A stretch of DNA of 64,000 nucleotides. Origin: JACCXG01 sp963785755 (lineage in GTDB: Bacteria > Acidobacteriota > Vicinamibacteria > Vicinamibacterales > 2-12-FULL-66-21). The notes below the pieces were generated by a model, which saw only the letters and a program-made list of their open reading frames with translations, did not search any database and was not told the DNA's origin. Both the position numbers and the translations under genes were made by a program. Below are positions 7,284 through 16,262 of this stretch, in pieces; the stretch's first letter is position 1, and each line of letters begins with the position of its first letter. Location of the stretch: positions 434,001 to 498,000 of the forward strand of contig CAWAXG010000075.1 in NCBI GenBank assembly GCA_963785755.1. Reading direction: 5' to 3'.

Positions 7284-9143
7284 TCAGCCCGCTCCTTCTA
7301 CGTTTCCCTTCTCCGCGTAGAGCCCTTCAATCTCCTCGCGCCAGTTCTGCTCGACGATCTTCCGTTTCACCTTCAGTGACGGGGTGAGCTCGCCGGTCTC
7401 CATCGAGAACTCGCGCGGAAGGATCGTAATGCGCTTGATGCGCTCGAACTGCGACAGCTCACGGTTGAGGGCGTCGACGATCTCCTGGTAGAGCGCGACG
7501 ACGTCCGGGCGCTTGACCAGAACGGCTCGGTCATCCGGCGGCCGGCCCAGATCCTTCAGGCGGCGTTCGAGCGCGGCGAATTCCGGAACGATCAACGCGG
7601 CGGCGTACTTGCGGCGATCGCCGAGCAGTACCGCCTCGGCGACGAGCGGACTCTGTTTCAGCACGTTCTCGATCGGCTGCGGGGCGATCTTCTTGCCGCC
7701 GGAGGTGACGAGCAGATCCTTCTTGCGATCGGTAATCGACAGGTAGCCCTCGGGATCGATGCCGCCGATGTCGCCGGTGTAGAACCACCCGTCCTTGATG
7801 GCATCGGCCGTGGCCTCGGGCTTGTTGAAGTACCCCGTCATCAGGTTCGGTCCGCGCGCGAGGATCTCGCCGTCCGCGGCAATCCGGAGCTCGACGCCCT
7901 GGACCGCTTTGCCGACTGTTCCTGCTCGCGGCGCGGCGGCCGGATTCACGGTGAGAATCGGGGCCGTTTCGGTGAGACCGTAGCCTTCGATGATGGGCAG
8001 ACCTATGCCGTCGAAGAATTCCGCGACCGTCACCGGCAATGGAGCGCTTCCCGACACCAGATACCGGAGCCGGCCGCCGACGCCGTTCCGGATTTTCGTG
8101 AAGACGAGGCGGTCGGCGAACGCCGCCTGAAGTGCGACGAGGGGCGACGGCTGCTTGCCGCGAAGCCTCGCGCGGCCACGCGACGAGCCGACTCCTACCG
8201 CCCACCTGAAGAGCGCGGCCTTGGCCGCCGACCCGGCCTGCCCCTTCTCGATGATTCGCGCGTGCATCTTCTCGTAGGCGCGCGGAACGCCAGTCAAGAT
8301 GGTCGGCCGGACGAGGGCGACGTCGCGGCCAATCGTTTCGAACGACTCGGCAAAGATGAACGTCACGCCGCGCAGGAGATAGACGTACGAGACCATGCGC
8401 TCGAAGGCATGGCTGAGCGGCAGGAAGGACAGGGCAACGTCCTCCTGATGCACGTCGAGCGCGTCCGCGCCGGCGAACATGTTCGCCACCAGGCTCGCGT
8501 GCGTGAGCATCACGCCTTTCGGTTCGCCGGTCGTGCCGGAGGTGTAGATGATGGTGGCGAGCTCCTCCGGACGGACCTGACGGGCGGCGTCGTGGAACTC
8601 GCGCCCCGCGCCCCACTCCGCCATCATCCGGGCGTGACCGCGCTCGGCCAGCTGATCGAGCGTCAGCACCGACGGGCTCGGCGGCGGCTCCCCCTGCTCC
8701 ATCACGACCACGGCCTCGAGGGCGGGCGCCTGATGGCGAATCGCCTGGATTTTTTCGAGCTGCAGCCTGGTCGAGACGATCGCGATCCGGGCCCCGCTGT
8801 CGTGCAGGATGTACCGCGCCTGCGTCGCGGAGAGAGTCGGGTAGATCGGGACGGTGACGCCTCCGCCGCACAGGATCGCCAGGTCGGTAATCGTCCATTC
8901 GGGACGGCTCTCGGCAATCAGGGCGACGCGATCGCCGCGGCCCATCCCCATGGCGGACAGCCCCAGCGACACATCCCGAACGCGCTCGAACAGCTCTTTG
9001 CTTGCAACGTTCTCGACCACCCCTCGCTTGCAGCGTCCGGTCATGACCGCCTTCTGAAAGCGGCCCATCACGTGGAACGGCAGATCGGCGATGGTGTTGA
9101 CGTTCGTCTCGGGCTCGGCGGCAGGGAGCGTCGCGGTGGTCAC
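7284..9143 (-). CDS. Long-chain fatty-acid--CoA ligase (AMP-forming)
   Basis: The 619-residue enzyme has the adenylate-forming signature YTSGTTGEPKGVMLTH at about 200-215, the ribose-binding YGLTETAP, the YTGDIGGIDPEGYL hinge segment and the late lysine region SGGKKIAPQPIEN. Length and motifs fit the FadD15/FACL branch that activates long-chain fatty acids to acyl-CoA for lipid synthesis or degradation. The start is a GTG at 9143 and the next residues are a low-complexity tail before NTIADLPFHVMGRF. The gene stands alone, convergent with lepB and separated by 49 bases from the dehydrogenase gene upstream. Confidence 0.92.
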   Translation of the reverse strand: MTTATLPAAEPETNVNTIADLPFHVMGRFQKAVMTGRCKRGVVENVASKELFERVRDVSLGLSAMGMGRGDRVALIAESRPEWTITDLAILCGGGVTVPIYPTLSATQARYILHDSGARIAIVSTRLQLEKIQAIRHQAPALEAVVVMEQGEPPPSPSVLTLDQLAERGHARMMAEWGAGREFHDAARQVRPEELATIIYTSGTTGEPKGVMLTHASLVANMFAGADALDVHQEDVALSFLPLSHAFERMVSYVYLLRGVTFIFAESFETIGRDVALVRPTILTGVPRAYEKMHARIIEKGQAGSAAKAALFRWAVGVGSSRGRARLRGKQPSPLVALQAAFADRLVFTKIRNGVGGRLRYLVSGSAPLPVTVAEFFDGIGLPIIEGYGLTETAPILTVNPAAAPRAGTVGKAVQGVELRIAADGEILARGPNLMTGYFNKPEATADAIKDGWFYTGDIGGIDPEGYLSITDRKKDLLVTSGGKKIAPQPIENVLKQSPLVAEAVLLGDRRKYAAALIVPEFAALERRLKDLGRPPDDRAVLVKRPDVVALYQEIVDALNRELSQFERIKRITILPREFSMETGELTPSLKVKRKIVEQNWREEIEGLYAEKGNVEGAG

Positions 9144-9192
9144 GCGGGGATTATACCGACAGGATCGGGCCGGGCCCGCGAACTGGGGCCGG

Positions 9193-10173
9193 TCAGTATC
9201 CCGCCTCCTTGTCTACGACGTTGATGAGCGGTTGACCTCGGCCGAAGCGCCGGAGGTTCTCGGCGAACAGGTCCGTGGCCGCGTCCCAATGATCGGGGCG
9301 GAAGCCTGATGTGTGAGGCGTGATCAGCAGATTCGGAACGTCCCAGAGCGGATGCTCCGGGCCGAGCGGCTCGTGCCGGAAGACGTCGAGTGCCGCCGCG
9401 GCGAGTCGCCCTTGCCGTAATGCGTCGGCCACGGCGTCCTCGTCGACCAGCCCGCCGCGGCTCACGTTGACCAGAACGGCCTCGGGCTTCATCGCGGCCA
9501 GCTCCCGGACACCGATCAGCCCTCGCGTCCGATGCGTCTGCGGCGCGGCAATCACGACGACGTCAGCGGAAGGCAGCACGTGGATCAGATCGTCGGGACT
9601 GCGCACCGAGCCGACGCCTGCCGGCACCGGTGCATCCAGCCGGCGACGAATGCCCGTGACCGTGGCGCCAAGCGCGTGCAGGCGCACCGCGGTCGCCGAG
9701 CCGATCGCGCCGAGACCAACGACCACGACGTGCGCACCCTTGAGGGTGCGATTCGACCAGGTCGCAATCTCATCCTGCGCCCAGCGCCGCTCGGCCTGGC
9801 GCGCAAAAGCAAGGGGCAGCCGTCTGAACACCGCCAGCGTGACGGCCAGGACGTGCTCCGCCATAGTCTCTCCGGACAAGCCGCGTGAGTTGGTGATGAC
9901 GATCGGGCGCGCGAGCATTTCCGGAGAGAGCATGCCACCGATACCCGCGGCCGGACTGTGAATCCAGCGCAGGCCTGGCGCCGCGTGCAGATGCTCCGGA
10001 GTGATCTGCGCGGAGAACGCGATCTCGGCGTCACCGCCGAGCCGCACACCCTCCTCGTCATTCCGCGCGTGGAGGAACGTGTGCGAGGGGAATTCCTGTC
10101 TGAGACGCTCGACGTGCTCGAGTGGAATGTTCCACGCCTGGAAGGGGCTGTGAATCAGGATCAGGATGCTCAC
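9193..10173 (-). CDS. D-isomer-specific 2-hydroxyacid dehydrogenase
   Basis: The protein of 326 residues has the NAD-binding GLGAIGSATAVRLHALGA fold in the middle and the catalytic triad of the family: Arg in NVSRGGLVDE, Glu in FRHEPLGPEHPLW and His in ITPHTSGF. Glyoxylate/hydroxypyruvate or phenylpyruvate-type substrates are typical, but the specificity is not readable. Its GTG start overlaps the stop of moaC (GTGA), and moaC overlaps rex, so the three genes form one operon. Placing a NADH-dependent dehydrogenase behind the NADH sensor Rex makes redox control likely. Confidence 0.88.
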   Translation of the reverse strand: MSILILIHSPFQAWNIPLEHVERLRQEFPSHTFLHARNDEEGVRLGGDAEIAFSAQITPEHLHAAPGLRWIHSPAAGIGGMLSPEMLARPIVITNSRGLSGETMAEHVLAVTLAVFRRLPLAFARQAERRWAQDEIATWSNRTLKGAHVVVVGLGAIGSATAVRLHALGATVTGIRRRLDAPVPAGVGSVRSPDDLIHVLPSADVVVIAAPQTHRTRGLIGVRELAAMKPEAVLVNVSRGGLVDEDAVADALRQGRLAAAALDVFRHEPLGPEHPLWDVPNLLITPHTSGFRPDHWDAATDLFAENLRRFGRGQPLINVVDKEAGY

Positions 10174-10643
10174 GCGCGGTAATCGCCGCTCCGGCCGCCA
10201 CGCTTCTCGATCAGGCGGATGTCGCTGATCACCATCGCTTTGTCGACGGCCTTGACCATGTCGTAGATCGTGAGCGCGGCCACGGAGACGGCCGTCAGCG
10301 CCTCCATCTCGACGCCGGTCTGCGCGGTCGTCCGGACCCGCGCTTCGATCGCGTATCCGTCAGGCTCGGGGAGGAGGCTCACGTCGATGTGGGTCAGCGG
10401 AAGCGGATGACACAGCGGAATGAGCTCCGCGGTGCGCTTCGCGGCCATGACCCCGGCTATTCTGGCGACCTGGAGCGGATCGCCCTTCTTGAGGCTGCCG
10501 TCACGCACCTGCCGCAGTGCGGCACGCGACATCGTGATGTGCCCGCGCGCGACCGCTTCACGCGCGGTCACCGCCTTCGCGCTGACGTCGACCATGCGCG
10601 CCTGGCCTTCACGGTCGACGTGAGAAAGTCGCTTACTCGGCAT
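10170..10643 (-). CDS. moaC: Cyclic pyranopterin monophosphate synthase
   Basis: A 157-residue MoaC with the conserved elements SHVD near the start, PLCHPLPLTHIDV, TGVEMEALTAVSVAALTIYDM and the catalytic lysine segment MVKAVDKAM. It converts the MoaA product into cyclic pyranopterin monophosphate, the first stable intermediate of molybdenum cofactor synthesis. The gene overlaps the end of rex by 11 bases and the start of the dehydrogenase by four, so translation of all three is coupled. No moaA is in the window. Confidence 0.95.
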   Translation of the reverse strand: MPSKRLSHVDREGQARMVDVSAKAVTAREAVARGHITMSRAALRQVRDGSLKKGDPLQVARIAGVMAAKRTAELIPLCHPLPLTHIDVSLLPEPDGYAIEARVRTTAQTGVEMEALTAVSVAALTIYDMVKAVDKAMVISDIRLIEKRGGRSGDYRA

Positions 10644-11322
10644 TGCTCTCCCCTTGCGCGAGGAAAAACGAGAGGCTTTCGAGCGAGACGGTCAAATCGA
10701 CGCTCTTGACCTTGACGTCCGGCGGGACTTTCAGGGTGCCCGGTGAGAAGTTCAACACGGCCTTGATTCCGGCGGCGACGACTTCGTTCAACACCGCCTG
10801 GGCGGACGAGGCGGGCACGGCAATGACCGCTATCCGGATCCGGTCGCGCCGGACCGTGCGCCGGAACAGCTTGACGTCGTGGATCGGGACACCGCCCCGC
10901 GAGCGGCCGCCGATCTTCTCAGGTTCCGAATCGAAGAGCGCGGCGATCTCGAAACCCTCCGTCCGGAACCCCTGATAATCGGCGAGCGCGAGCCCGAGGT
11001 TGCCGGCCCCCATGATGCCGACGCGAACCCGGCGGTCGAGGCCGAGGATCTGGCGCAGGTGCGTGCGGAGCTCCTTGACGTAATAGCCGACGCCGCGCAC
11101 GCCGAATTCGCCGAAATAGGCGAGATCCTTCCGGATCTGCGCAGCGTTCAGCTGGAACTGCTCGGCCAGGGCCTGGGACGAAATCGTCTTCACCCCCGCA
11201 TCATCGAGCGCATTCAGGCACCTGAGGTAGACCGACAGCCGATTCGTGGTGAGCTCGGAGACCGTCTCGAGGGCGTCTTTGAGCGACAGCGCGCCGGCGC
11301 TCGGTTTGTTCTCTTTCTTCAC
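10633..11322 (-). CDS. rex: Redox-sensing transcriptional repressor Rex
   Basis: The 229-residue protein shows the winged-helix half (RLSVYLRCLNALDDAG, QIRKDLAYFGEFGVRGVGY) and the NAD-binding half (VGIMGAGNLGLALADYQGF) typical of Rex. It senses the NADH/NAD ratio and releases DNA when NADH is high. The GTG start sits nine bases after a TACAAT box, so the message may be nearly leaderless. A TTGTGAA word, one half of the usual Rex operator, spans the start codon, compatible with self-control but lacking a clean second half. It is divergent from the OPT transporter gene 67 bases away. Confidence 0.93.
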   Translation of the reverse strand: MKKENKPSAGALSLKDALETVSELTTNRLSVYLRCLNALDDAGVKTISSQALAEQFQLNAAQIRKDLAYFGEFGVRGVGYYVKELRTHLRQILGLDRRVRVGIMGAGNLGLALADYQGFRTEGFEIAALFDSEPEKIGGRSRGGVPIHDVKLFRRTVRRDRIRIAVIAVPASSAQAVLNEVVAAGIKAVLNFSPGTLKVPPDVKVKSVDLTVSLESLSFFLAQGESNAE

Positions 11323-11331
11323 AAAGTGTCG

Positions 11332-11360
11332 ATTGTAGCAACGGGGCTGGGAACGGTGAA
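11332..11360 (-). promoter_or_regulatory. Candidate rex promoter
   Basis: Read on the minus strand, TTCACC and TACAAT are separated by 17 bases, and the GTG start of rex follows the second box by nine bases. The -10 match is good, the -35 match weak. Predicted transcription would begin almost at the start codon. Confidence 0.4.
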
Positions 11361-11389
11361 CTGGCTATCCTGAGCTAGAATCGCGCCCC

Positions 11390-13352
11390 ATGCCGCACGC
11401 ACACCAACGGTCCGCTCAGCCGACTCCTGCAACACCAGCGTTTCAACCATACATCCCGGCGTCGCAGGCGCCGGCCGAATTCACGGTCAAGGCGATCCTG
11501 CTCGGCGCGATCTTCGGGCTGATTTTCGGCGCGTCCACGGTGTATCTCGGCCTGCGCGCCGGCCTGACGGTCAGCGCCTCCATTCCGATCGCGGTGCTCG
11601 CCATTTCGGTGCTCAAGCGCTTCGGCGGCTCGACCATTCTCGAGAACAATATCGTCCAGACGATCGGCTCCGCGGGTGAATCGGTGGCGGCCGGCGTCGT
11701 CTTCACGATTCCGGCGCTGATCTTCTTCGGCGAGCGCGGCCAGGGGTACTTCAGCTACTTCCAGATCACGATGCTGGCGTTTGCCGGAGGGATCCTCGGC
11801 GTGCTGATGATGGTGCCGCTGCGCCGCGCGCTCATCGTGAAGGAGCACGGCGTCCTGCCCTATCCGGAAGGCACCGCCTGCGCCGACGTGCTCATCGCCG
11901 GCGAACGGGGCGGTGCGCTGGCCAAGACGGTCTTCATGGGCCTCGGAGTCGGCGCGCTGTGGAAGGCGCTGTCGTGGATCGTCCAGATCGTGCCAACCGC
12001 CGTCGGACGGTCGGTCCCGCGAACCGGCGTGTTTCCCAACGCGACGCTCAAAGTCGACATCTCCCCCGAGTACATGGGGGTCGGTTACGTGATCGGCCCC
12101 CGGATCGCCGGCGTCATGTTCGCCGGCGGCGTGCTGTCGTGGCTGGTCCTGCTGCCGCTGCTCAGCATCATGGGGAACTACATGACGGTGCCCTTCCCGC
12201 CAGTCCCTGCGAGCGGCCTCCGCATCGATCAGATGTCTCCGAACGACCTGTGGAGCGCCTACATCCGGTATACAGGCGCCGGCGCCGTGCTCGCGGCCGG
12301 CCTCATCACGCTGGCCCGCACGATCCCGACAATCGTCTCGTCGTTCCGCGACAGCATCAAGGATTTCAGCGCCAAGGGAGCGGCGGGCGGCCAGAGCCGG
12401 ACCGAGCGCGATATGCCTCTCAGCATCGTGCTCATCGGCACGGTGCTGTTGGCGCTGTTTCTCGCCATCGCCCCGGCGATGCCGACGCAGGGCAATTTCG
12501 TCGCCTCGATTCTCGTGGTCATCTTCGGGTTCTTCTTCGTCACCGTCTCGTCCAGAATCGTCGGCCTGATTGGCTCGTCGTCGAACCCGGTTTCGGGGAT
12601 GACCATCGCGACGCTGATCCTGACCTGCACGATCTTCGTCGCCCTCGGCTGGACCGGCGAATGGTATTCACCTGTTGCGCTCTGCGTCGGCGCGGTCGTC
12701 TGCATCGCGGCAGCCAACGCGGGCGCGACCTCGCAGGATCTCAAGACCGGCTTCATCGTGGGAGCCACGCCAATCTATCAGCAGTACCGGACTGATCATC
12801 GGCGTGCTGGTGTCCTCGCTGATCATCGGATACACCACGCTCTACCTGCACGGGGTCATGACGATCGGCTCGGACGCGCTGCCCGCGCCGCAGGCCACGC
12901 TCATGAGCACGATCATCAAAGGCCTCCTCAGCCAGAATCTCCCGTGGGGCCTGGTTCTCGTCGGCGTGTTCATCGCGATCACGCTCGAGCTGTGCGGGAT
13001 TCACTCACTCTCGTTCGCGGTCGGCTCCTACCTGCCCATCGCCACTACTGCGCCAATTTTCGCGGGCGGCCTCGTGCGCGCGTACGTCGAGAGGAAGACC
13101 GGAACGACCGAGGAATCGGAAGTCGGATCCGGCACGCTCTTCAGCTCGGGCCTGATCGCGGGCGGGTCGCTGGCCGGGATTCTCTACGCCATTCTCTTCG
13201 GCCGCGGGATCGTCCCGGAAGCCGATGGTCCCAACCCGCTTGCCCCGATCGCGGTTCTGCAGGAAGGCACCGGCGGCCTGATCGCCGGCGGACTGGTCTT
13301 CTTCGCGCTCGGCGTGGTGCTCGCGAAAGTGGGGCAGAAAAAGCTCCAGTAG
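11390..13352 (+). pseudogene. OPT family oligopeptide transporter, reading frame broken once
   Basis: The first 465 codons encode a clear OPT transporter: KAILLGAIFGLIFGASTVYLGLRAGLTVSAS-type opening helices, the loop TILENNIVQTIGSAGES, and many hydrophobic helices ending at DLKTGFIVGATPIYQQ. The family sequence then continues in the next frame (TGLIIGVLVSS...) to a stop at 13352. One extra base, most simply the T at 12785 between two Gln codons and an ACC, explains the shift. Removing it restores about 653 residues, the normal family length. The unbroken frame instead runs as nonsense to 14941. Either an assembly error or a recent knockout. OPT proteins of this branch move oligopeptides or metal chelates across the inner membrane. 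Confidence 0.85.
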
Positions 13353-13444
13353 CGCGCAGACGTGCGCGCGGCTACCTGACCCTGCAGAGCGGCCACCCCT
13401 CCCGCCGACGCGCAGGCTGGCCGCTGGCTGGACGCCCGTACCCG

Positions 13445-14035
13445 TCAGGCTACTGCCGGTGTCCGCGACCATCGCCGCCTGACGGCGCGCACGATCCATG
13501 TCGCAAAGACCATCATGAGGATCACGCCGACGAGCACGATGAGCGCCGCGACGAGCGGATACTTCAGCGTAATGAAGCCGAGGCCCACCACGAAGATGTC
13601 TTCGGCGATGCTGAGGATCCAGTTGGAGAACGGCTCTGGACTCGTGTTGGCGACCGCGCGCGTGCCGGCCTTCGTGAAGTGCGAGCCGGCGGCGAGCGTG
13701 CCGCCAAGCAGCGCGACCAGTCCTTCCACCGTGGGGCTGGCATCGCCGAGGGTCGCGATCGCGATCACCGCTCCCCCGATCGGCCGGATCACCGTGTGCA
13801 CCGCGTCCCAGACCGAATCGACCCACGGAATCTTGTCGGCGAAGAATTCGATCACATACATGACGATCGCGGCGCCGATGATGAGATCGTTGTCGAAGAC
13901 GCGATACTGCTCCGGCAGCGACACCCACCCGTAGCGCGACGCCAGCCCGAGGATGGCGACGGTCGCGTACAGATTGATGCCGGCAGCGAACGAGAAGCCG
14001 AGGGTGCGTCCCAGTGCGGCGAGTGCTTCGATCAT
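13445..14035 (-). CDS. DUF4126 family membrane protein
   Basis: The 196-residue protein has about five hydrophobic segments and the family pattern SFAAGINLYATVAILGLASRYG at the amino end, then EFFADKIPWVDSVWDAVHT and a glycine-rich GLVALLGGTLAAGSHFTKAG. The family is widespread in Acidobacteria and Proteobacteria and has no firmly known role. It lies nine bases upstream of... the PlsC stop on the same strand, that is, downstream of plsC in the same transcript direction, and both may be expressed together. The ATG at 14035 fits the family start. Confidence 0.8.
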   Translation of the reverse strand: MIEALAALGRTLGFSFAAGINLYATVAILGLASRYGWVSLPEQYRVFDNDLIIGAAIVMYVIEFFADKIPWVDSVWDAVHTVIRPIGGAVIAIATLGDASPTVEGLVALLGGTLAAGSHFTKAGTRAVANTSPEPFSNWILSIAEDIFVVGLGFITLKYPLVAALIVLVGVILMMVFATWIVRAVRRRWSRTPAVA

Positions 14036-14044
14036 GGCCAGCCC

Positions 14045-14764
14045 TCAGTGTGTCAACAGCCGTTCCACTTCCCCACGAACCGCAGCGGTCAGCTTATCGC
14101 GATCGTCGAGCGACTGCCCTGCCGTTTCGATTGGCGGCCCGATCGCGACCCGGACCACGACCGGCTGAATCCAGGGACTGCCCTTCCGCATCGCCGCGCG
14201 GGCGCCGTCGATCGCGATCGGGACAACCGGCGCCTGCGCCTTGAGGGCCATGATGAAGCCCCCCTTCTTGAACGGCAACAGCGTCCCGTCGCGGCTGCGA
14301 GTCCCTTCCGGAAAGATGAGAAAGGAATTGCCGTCGCGGAGCGCCTCGGCCGCGCGTTCGATCGCCGGCAGGCTCTGGTCGCGGTTGCCCCGCTCGAGGG
14401 GCACGAAGCCCGCCAGATCGAAGGCCCAGGTCAGGATCGGGAGCTTCCGCAGCTCCGCCTTGTACAACACACGAAGCCGGGGAAACAGATCGCTCAGCGT
14501 ATCGAACAGAATCGGAGGTTCGACGTTGCTGGTGTGATTGACGGCGTAGACGGCGGCACGGTTCCGCTGCAGGTGTTCGCGTCCGGTCACGGTGTAGCGA
14601 ATGCCGCTGAGGAACAGGCCGAGCCGGATCCCGAGGAGGCCGACGCGATACAGAATCGCCGGGCTGCCGATCAGAATCGCGAGCAGGATGAAGGGCGTCC
14701 CCACGACGAGGATGTAGAGCGCGACGGCGACGAACGTGACGATCGACCGGACCGCGGCGATCAC
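14045..14764 (-). CDS. 1-acyl-sn-glycerol-3-phosphate acyltransferase (PlsC family)
   Basis: The 239-residue protein has the acyltransferase boxes in order: VNHTSNVEPP (a variant of the NHxxxxD motif, with Glu in place of the usual Asp), FVPLERGNRDQS, FPEGTRSRDGTLLPFKKG, and a late VVPIAIDG. Two hydrophobic segments at the amino end anchor it in the membrane. It would transfer an acyl chain to lysophosphatidic acid in phospholipid synthesis. A longer frame reaches 14914, but it would pass through the terminator of the carD gene, so the GTG at 14764, directly downstream of that terminator, is the better start. The Asp-to-Glu change in box 1 deserves note. Confidence 0.88.
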   Translation of the reverse strand: MIAAVRSIVTFVAVALYILVVGTPFILLAILIGSPAILYRVGLLGIRLGLFLSGIRYTVTGREHLQRNRAAVYAVNHTSNVEPPILFDTLSDLFPRLRVLYKAELRKLPILTWAFDLAGFVPLERGNRDQSLPAIERAAEALRDGNSFLIFPEGTRSRDGTLLPFKKGGFIMALKAQAPVVPIAIDGARAAMRKGSPWIQPVVVRVAIGPPIETAGQSLDDRDKLTAAVRGEVERLLTH

Positions 14765-14782
14765 ACGCGGCTCGCCAGCATG

Positions 14783-14813
14783 AAAAAAGGCCGGAGCTGT
14801 CTGAGCTCCGGCC
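14783..14813 (-). terminator. Intrinsic terminator of carD
   Basis: On the minus strand a perfect 10-bp stem GGCCGGAGCT / AGCTCCGGCC with a five-base loop is followed by six T residues. It lies 31 bases after the carD stop and just before the plsC start, and so also argues against the longer plsC frame. Confidence 0.92.
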
Positions 14814-14843
14814 TGCAGTTCACCACGCGTCGAGGAACGGGCG

Positions 14844-15425
14844 TTACGATGCCCGTGCGGTACGTCGCGCCGACACCCGCGTCGTGGACGTCGCGGCCTT
14901 GGCTGCCTTGGCACGCGCCATCGAACGATTCTTCATCGTGAAACAGCGTTCGAGCGCGCGATCGACCTTCTCCTCGATCTGCGCCGTCTTCTCGTGCGCG
15001 ACTTCGGAGATTTCCGAGATGACCAGGAACTTGGCGCGATCGAGCATGCGCTTTTCGCGGAACGACAAGTTCTTGGACCGGGCCAGGAAGGTCAGGCTCT
15101 TGAGTACCTCGACCACGTCGTAGATGGACCCCGTACGCATGCGATCCGAGTTGTCCTTGAAGCGTCCCTTCCAGTTCTGGTGATTGTCGATCTTGCCGTC
15201 GCCGAGCAGCGTGAACAGCCGTTCGATTTCTTCGTCGCCAATGGCGCGTCGAAGCCCAACCCCATCCACGTTGTCCACCGGAACGAGCACGGTTGTCTCG
15301 TTCGCGACCATCTTGAGATGATAAAAGCCGCAGGTGGTACCGAGGATGGTTTTGGTTTCGATGCCCTGAACGACGCCGAGTCCGTGATTTGGGTAAATGA
15401 CCTTGTCACCAACCTGGAATGTCAC
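14844..15425 (-). CDS. carD: CarD-family RNA polymerase-binding transcription regulator
   Basis: The 193-residue protein opens with the CarD/CdnL Tudor-like domain (FQVGDKVIYPNHGLGVV, FYHLKMV, VPVDNVDGVGLR), followed by a helical DNA-binding domain (NWKGRFKDNSDRMRTGS, LARSKNLSFREKRMLDRAKFLV). The last 30 residues are a basic Ala/Lys/Arg tail not needed for the fold. CarD proteins stabilise open complexes at many promoters, including rRNA promoters. The start is GTG at 15425, eight bases after a GGGGGA box. It has its own sigma70-like promoter and terminator, so it is a single-gene unit. Confidence 0.93.
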   Translation of the reverse strand: MTFQVGDKVIYPNHGLGVVQGIETKTILGTTCGFYHLKMVANETTVLVPVDNVDGVGLRRAIGDEEIERLFTLLGDGKIDNHQNWKGRFKDNSDRMRTGSIYDVVEVLKSLTFLARSKNLSFREKRMLDRAKFLVISEISEVAHEKTAQIEEKVDRALERCFTMKNRSMARAKAAKAATSTTRVSARRTARAS

Positions 15426-15484
15426 ATGTCCCCCACTGAAGTAAGGCGGCTAGGTTAGGTGTGCGCCAGTGAGCAGTGTTTAGA

Positions 15485-15513
15485 AGTATACCGGATTATC
15501 GAAGATCCGGCAA
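15485..15513 (-). promoter_or_regulatory. Sigma70-like promoter of carD
   Basis: Minus strand: TTGCCG, 17 bases, TATACT. The predicted start of transcription is near 15478, giving a leader of about 50 bases before the carD GTG. Confidence 0.65.
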
Positions 15514-15561
15514 CGGGATCGGCCCGAAAATGGGGGGTTTTTGCACAGTTTCGACTGCCGG

Positions 15562-15593
15562 CCGTGATCGGGGGATGCGATCCCTGATCACGG
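15562..15593. other. Long imperfect inverted repeat between carD and the methyltransferase gene
   Basis: Two arms CCGTGATC and GATCACGG enclose a second shorter pair (GGGAT / ATCCC). This gives a 32-base dyad in the 300-base gene-free stretch 15426-15725. No T tract follows, so an operator is more likely than a terminator. The rest of this stretch holds the carD promoter and nothing else I can name. Confidence 0.45.
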
Positions 15594-15725
15594 CTCCGCG
15601 GTCGAAACGGCAGCACCGCGGCCTGTATAACTGCTGGCTGTGCAGAGCCTTACGGCCAAATGCCCGAGCTGCCAGGCAACCGGCCCGGCAGTAAATCGAT
15701 TGCAGCTCAATAGATAAGGGCTCAA

Positions 15726-16259
15726 ATGCAACTCATCATGACCTCCTGGGCCGCGGCAGCGCTGCTCGCGGCACAGAGCCTTGCGCCCTACGTCCCGACC
15801 CCACCCGACGTCGTTGACCGCATGCTCGCATTGGCGGCCGTCACCAGAACCGACATCGTGTACGACCTCGGATCGGGTGATGGGCGCATCCCGATCGCGG
15901 CCGCAAAGAAGTACGGCGCAAGAGGGGTCGGCCTCGATATCGATACGCGGAGGATCGAGGAATCCCGTGCGAATGCCAGGGCCGCCGGCGTCGAGCACCT
16001 CGTCGAGTTCCGGCAGCAGGACGTCATGACCGCCGATGTCTCAGAGGCGACCGTCGTCACGCTCTATCTGCTGTCGTCGGGGAACGCGAAGCTGCGGCCG
16101 ATCCTGACCCGGCAGCTGAAGCCCGGGGCGCGAATCGTCTCACACGCCTTCAGCATGGGTCCGAGCTGGCCCGCCGACAAGATCGATCGATTCACCGGCA
16201 CGTACGGCGACGAGATCACGCTCTACTTGTGGAAGACGGACGGAACGATACGGCCCTGA
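15726..16259 (+). CDS. Small SAM-dependent methyltransferase with an export-like amino end
   Basis: The 177-residue protein has a methyltransferase core: motif I VYDLGSGDGRIPIAAA, acidic GLDIDTRR, and the motif IV/VI region TVVTLYLLSSGNAKLRPIL with LKPGARIVSHAFSMG. The first 22 residues (MTSWAAAALLAAQSLA after two Met choices) look like a signal peptide or membrane anchor, which is odd for an enzyme that uses cytosolic SAM. The PTPPDVVDRMLALA segment that follows is typical of a family found in many Gram-negative bacteria. The substrate is unknown. It is convergent with the ATP-grasp gene, three bases apart. Confidence 0.75.
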   Translation: MQLIMTSWAAAALLAAQSLAPYVPTPPDVVDRMLALAAVTRTDIVYDLGSGDGRIPIAAAKKYGARGVGLDIDTRRIEESRANARAAGVEHLVEFRQQDVMTADVSEATVVTLYLLSSGNAKLRPILTRQLKPGARIVSHAFSMGPSWPADKIDRFTGTYGDEITLYLWKTDGTIRP

Positions 16260-16262
16260 AGA

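Noticed and set aside
11305..11330. A full Rex operator at the rex start
   Set aside because: Only one TTGTGAA half-site is clear; the second half does not match at the right spacing.
11390..14941. A 1,183-codon frame starting as an OPT transporter
   Set aside because: Only the first 465 codons look like a protein; the rest is frame-shifted transporter and antisense of DUF4126 and plsC. Treated as a frame break near 12785.
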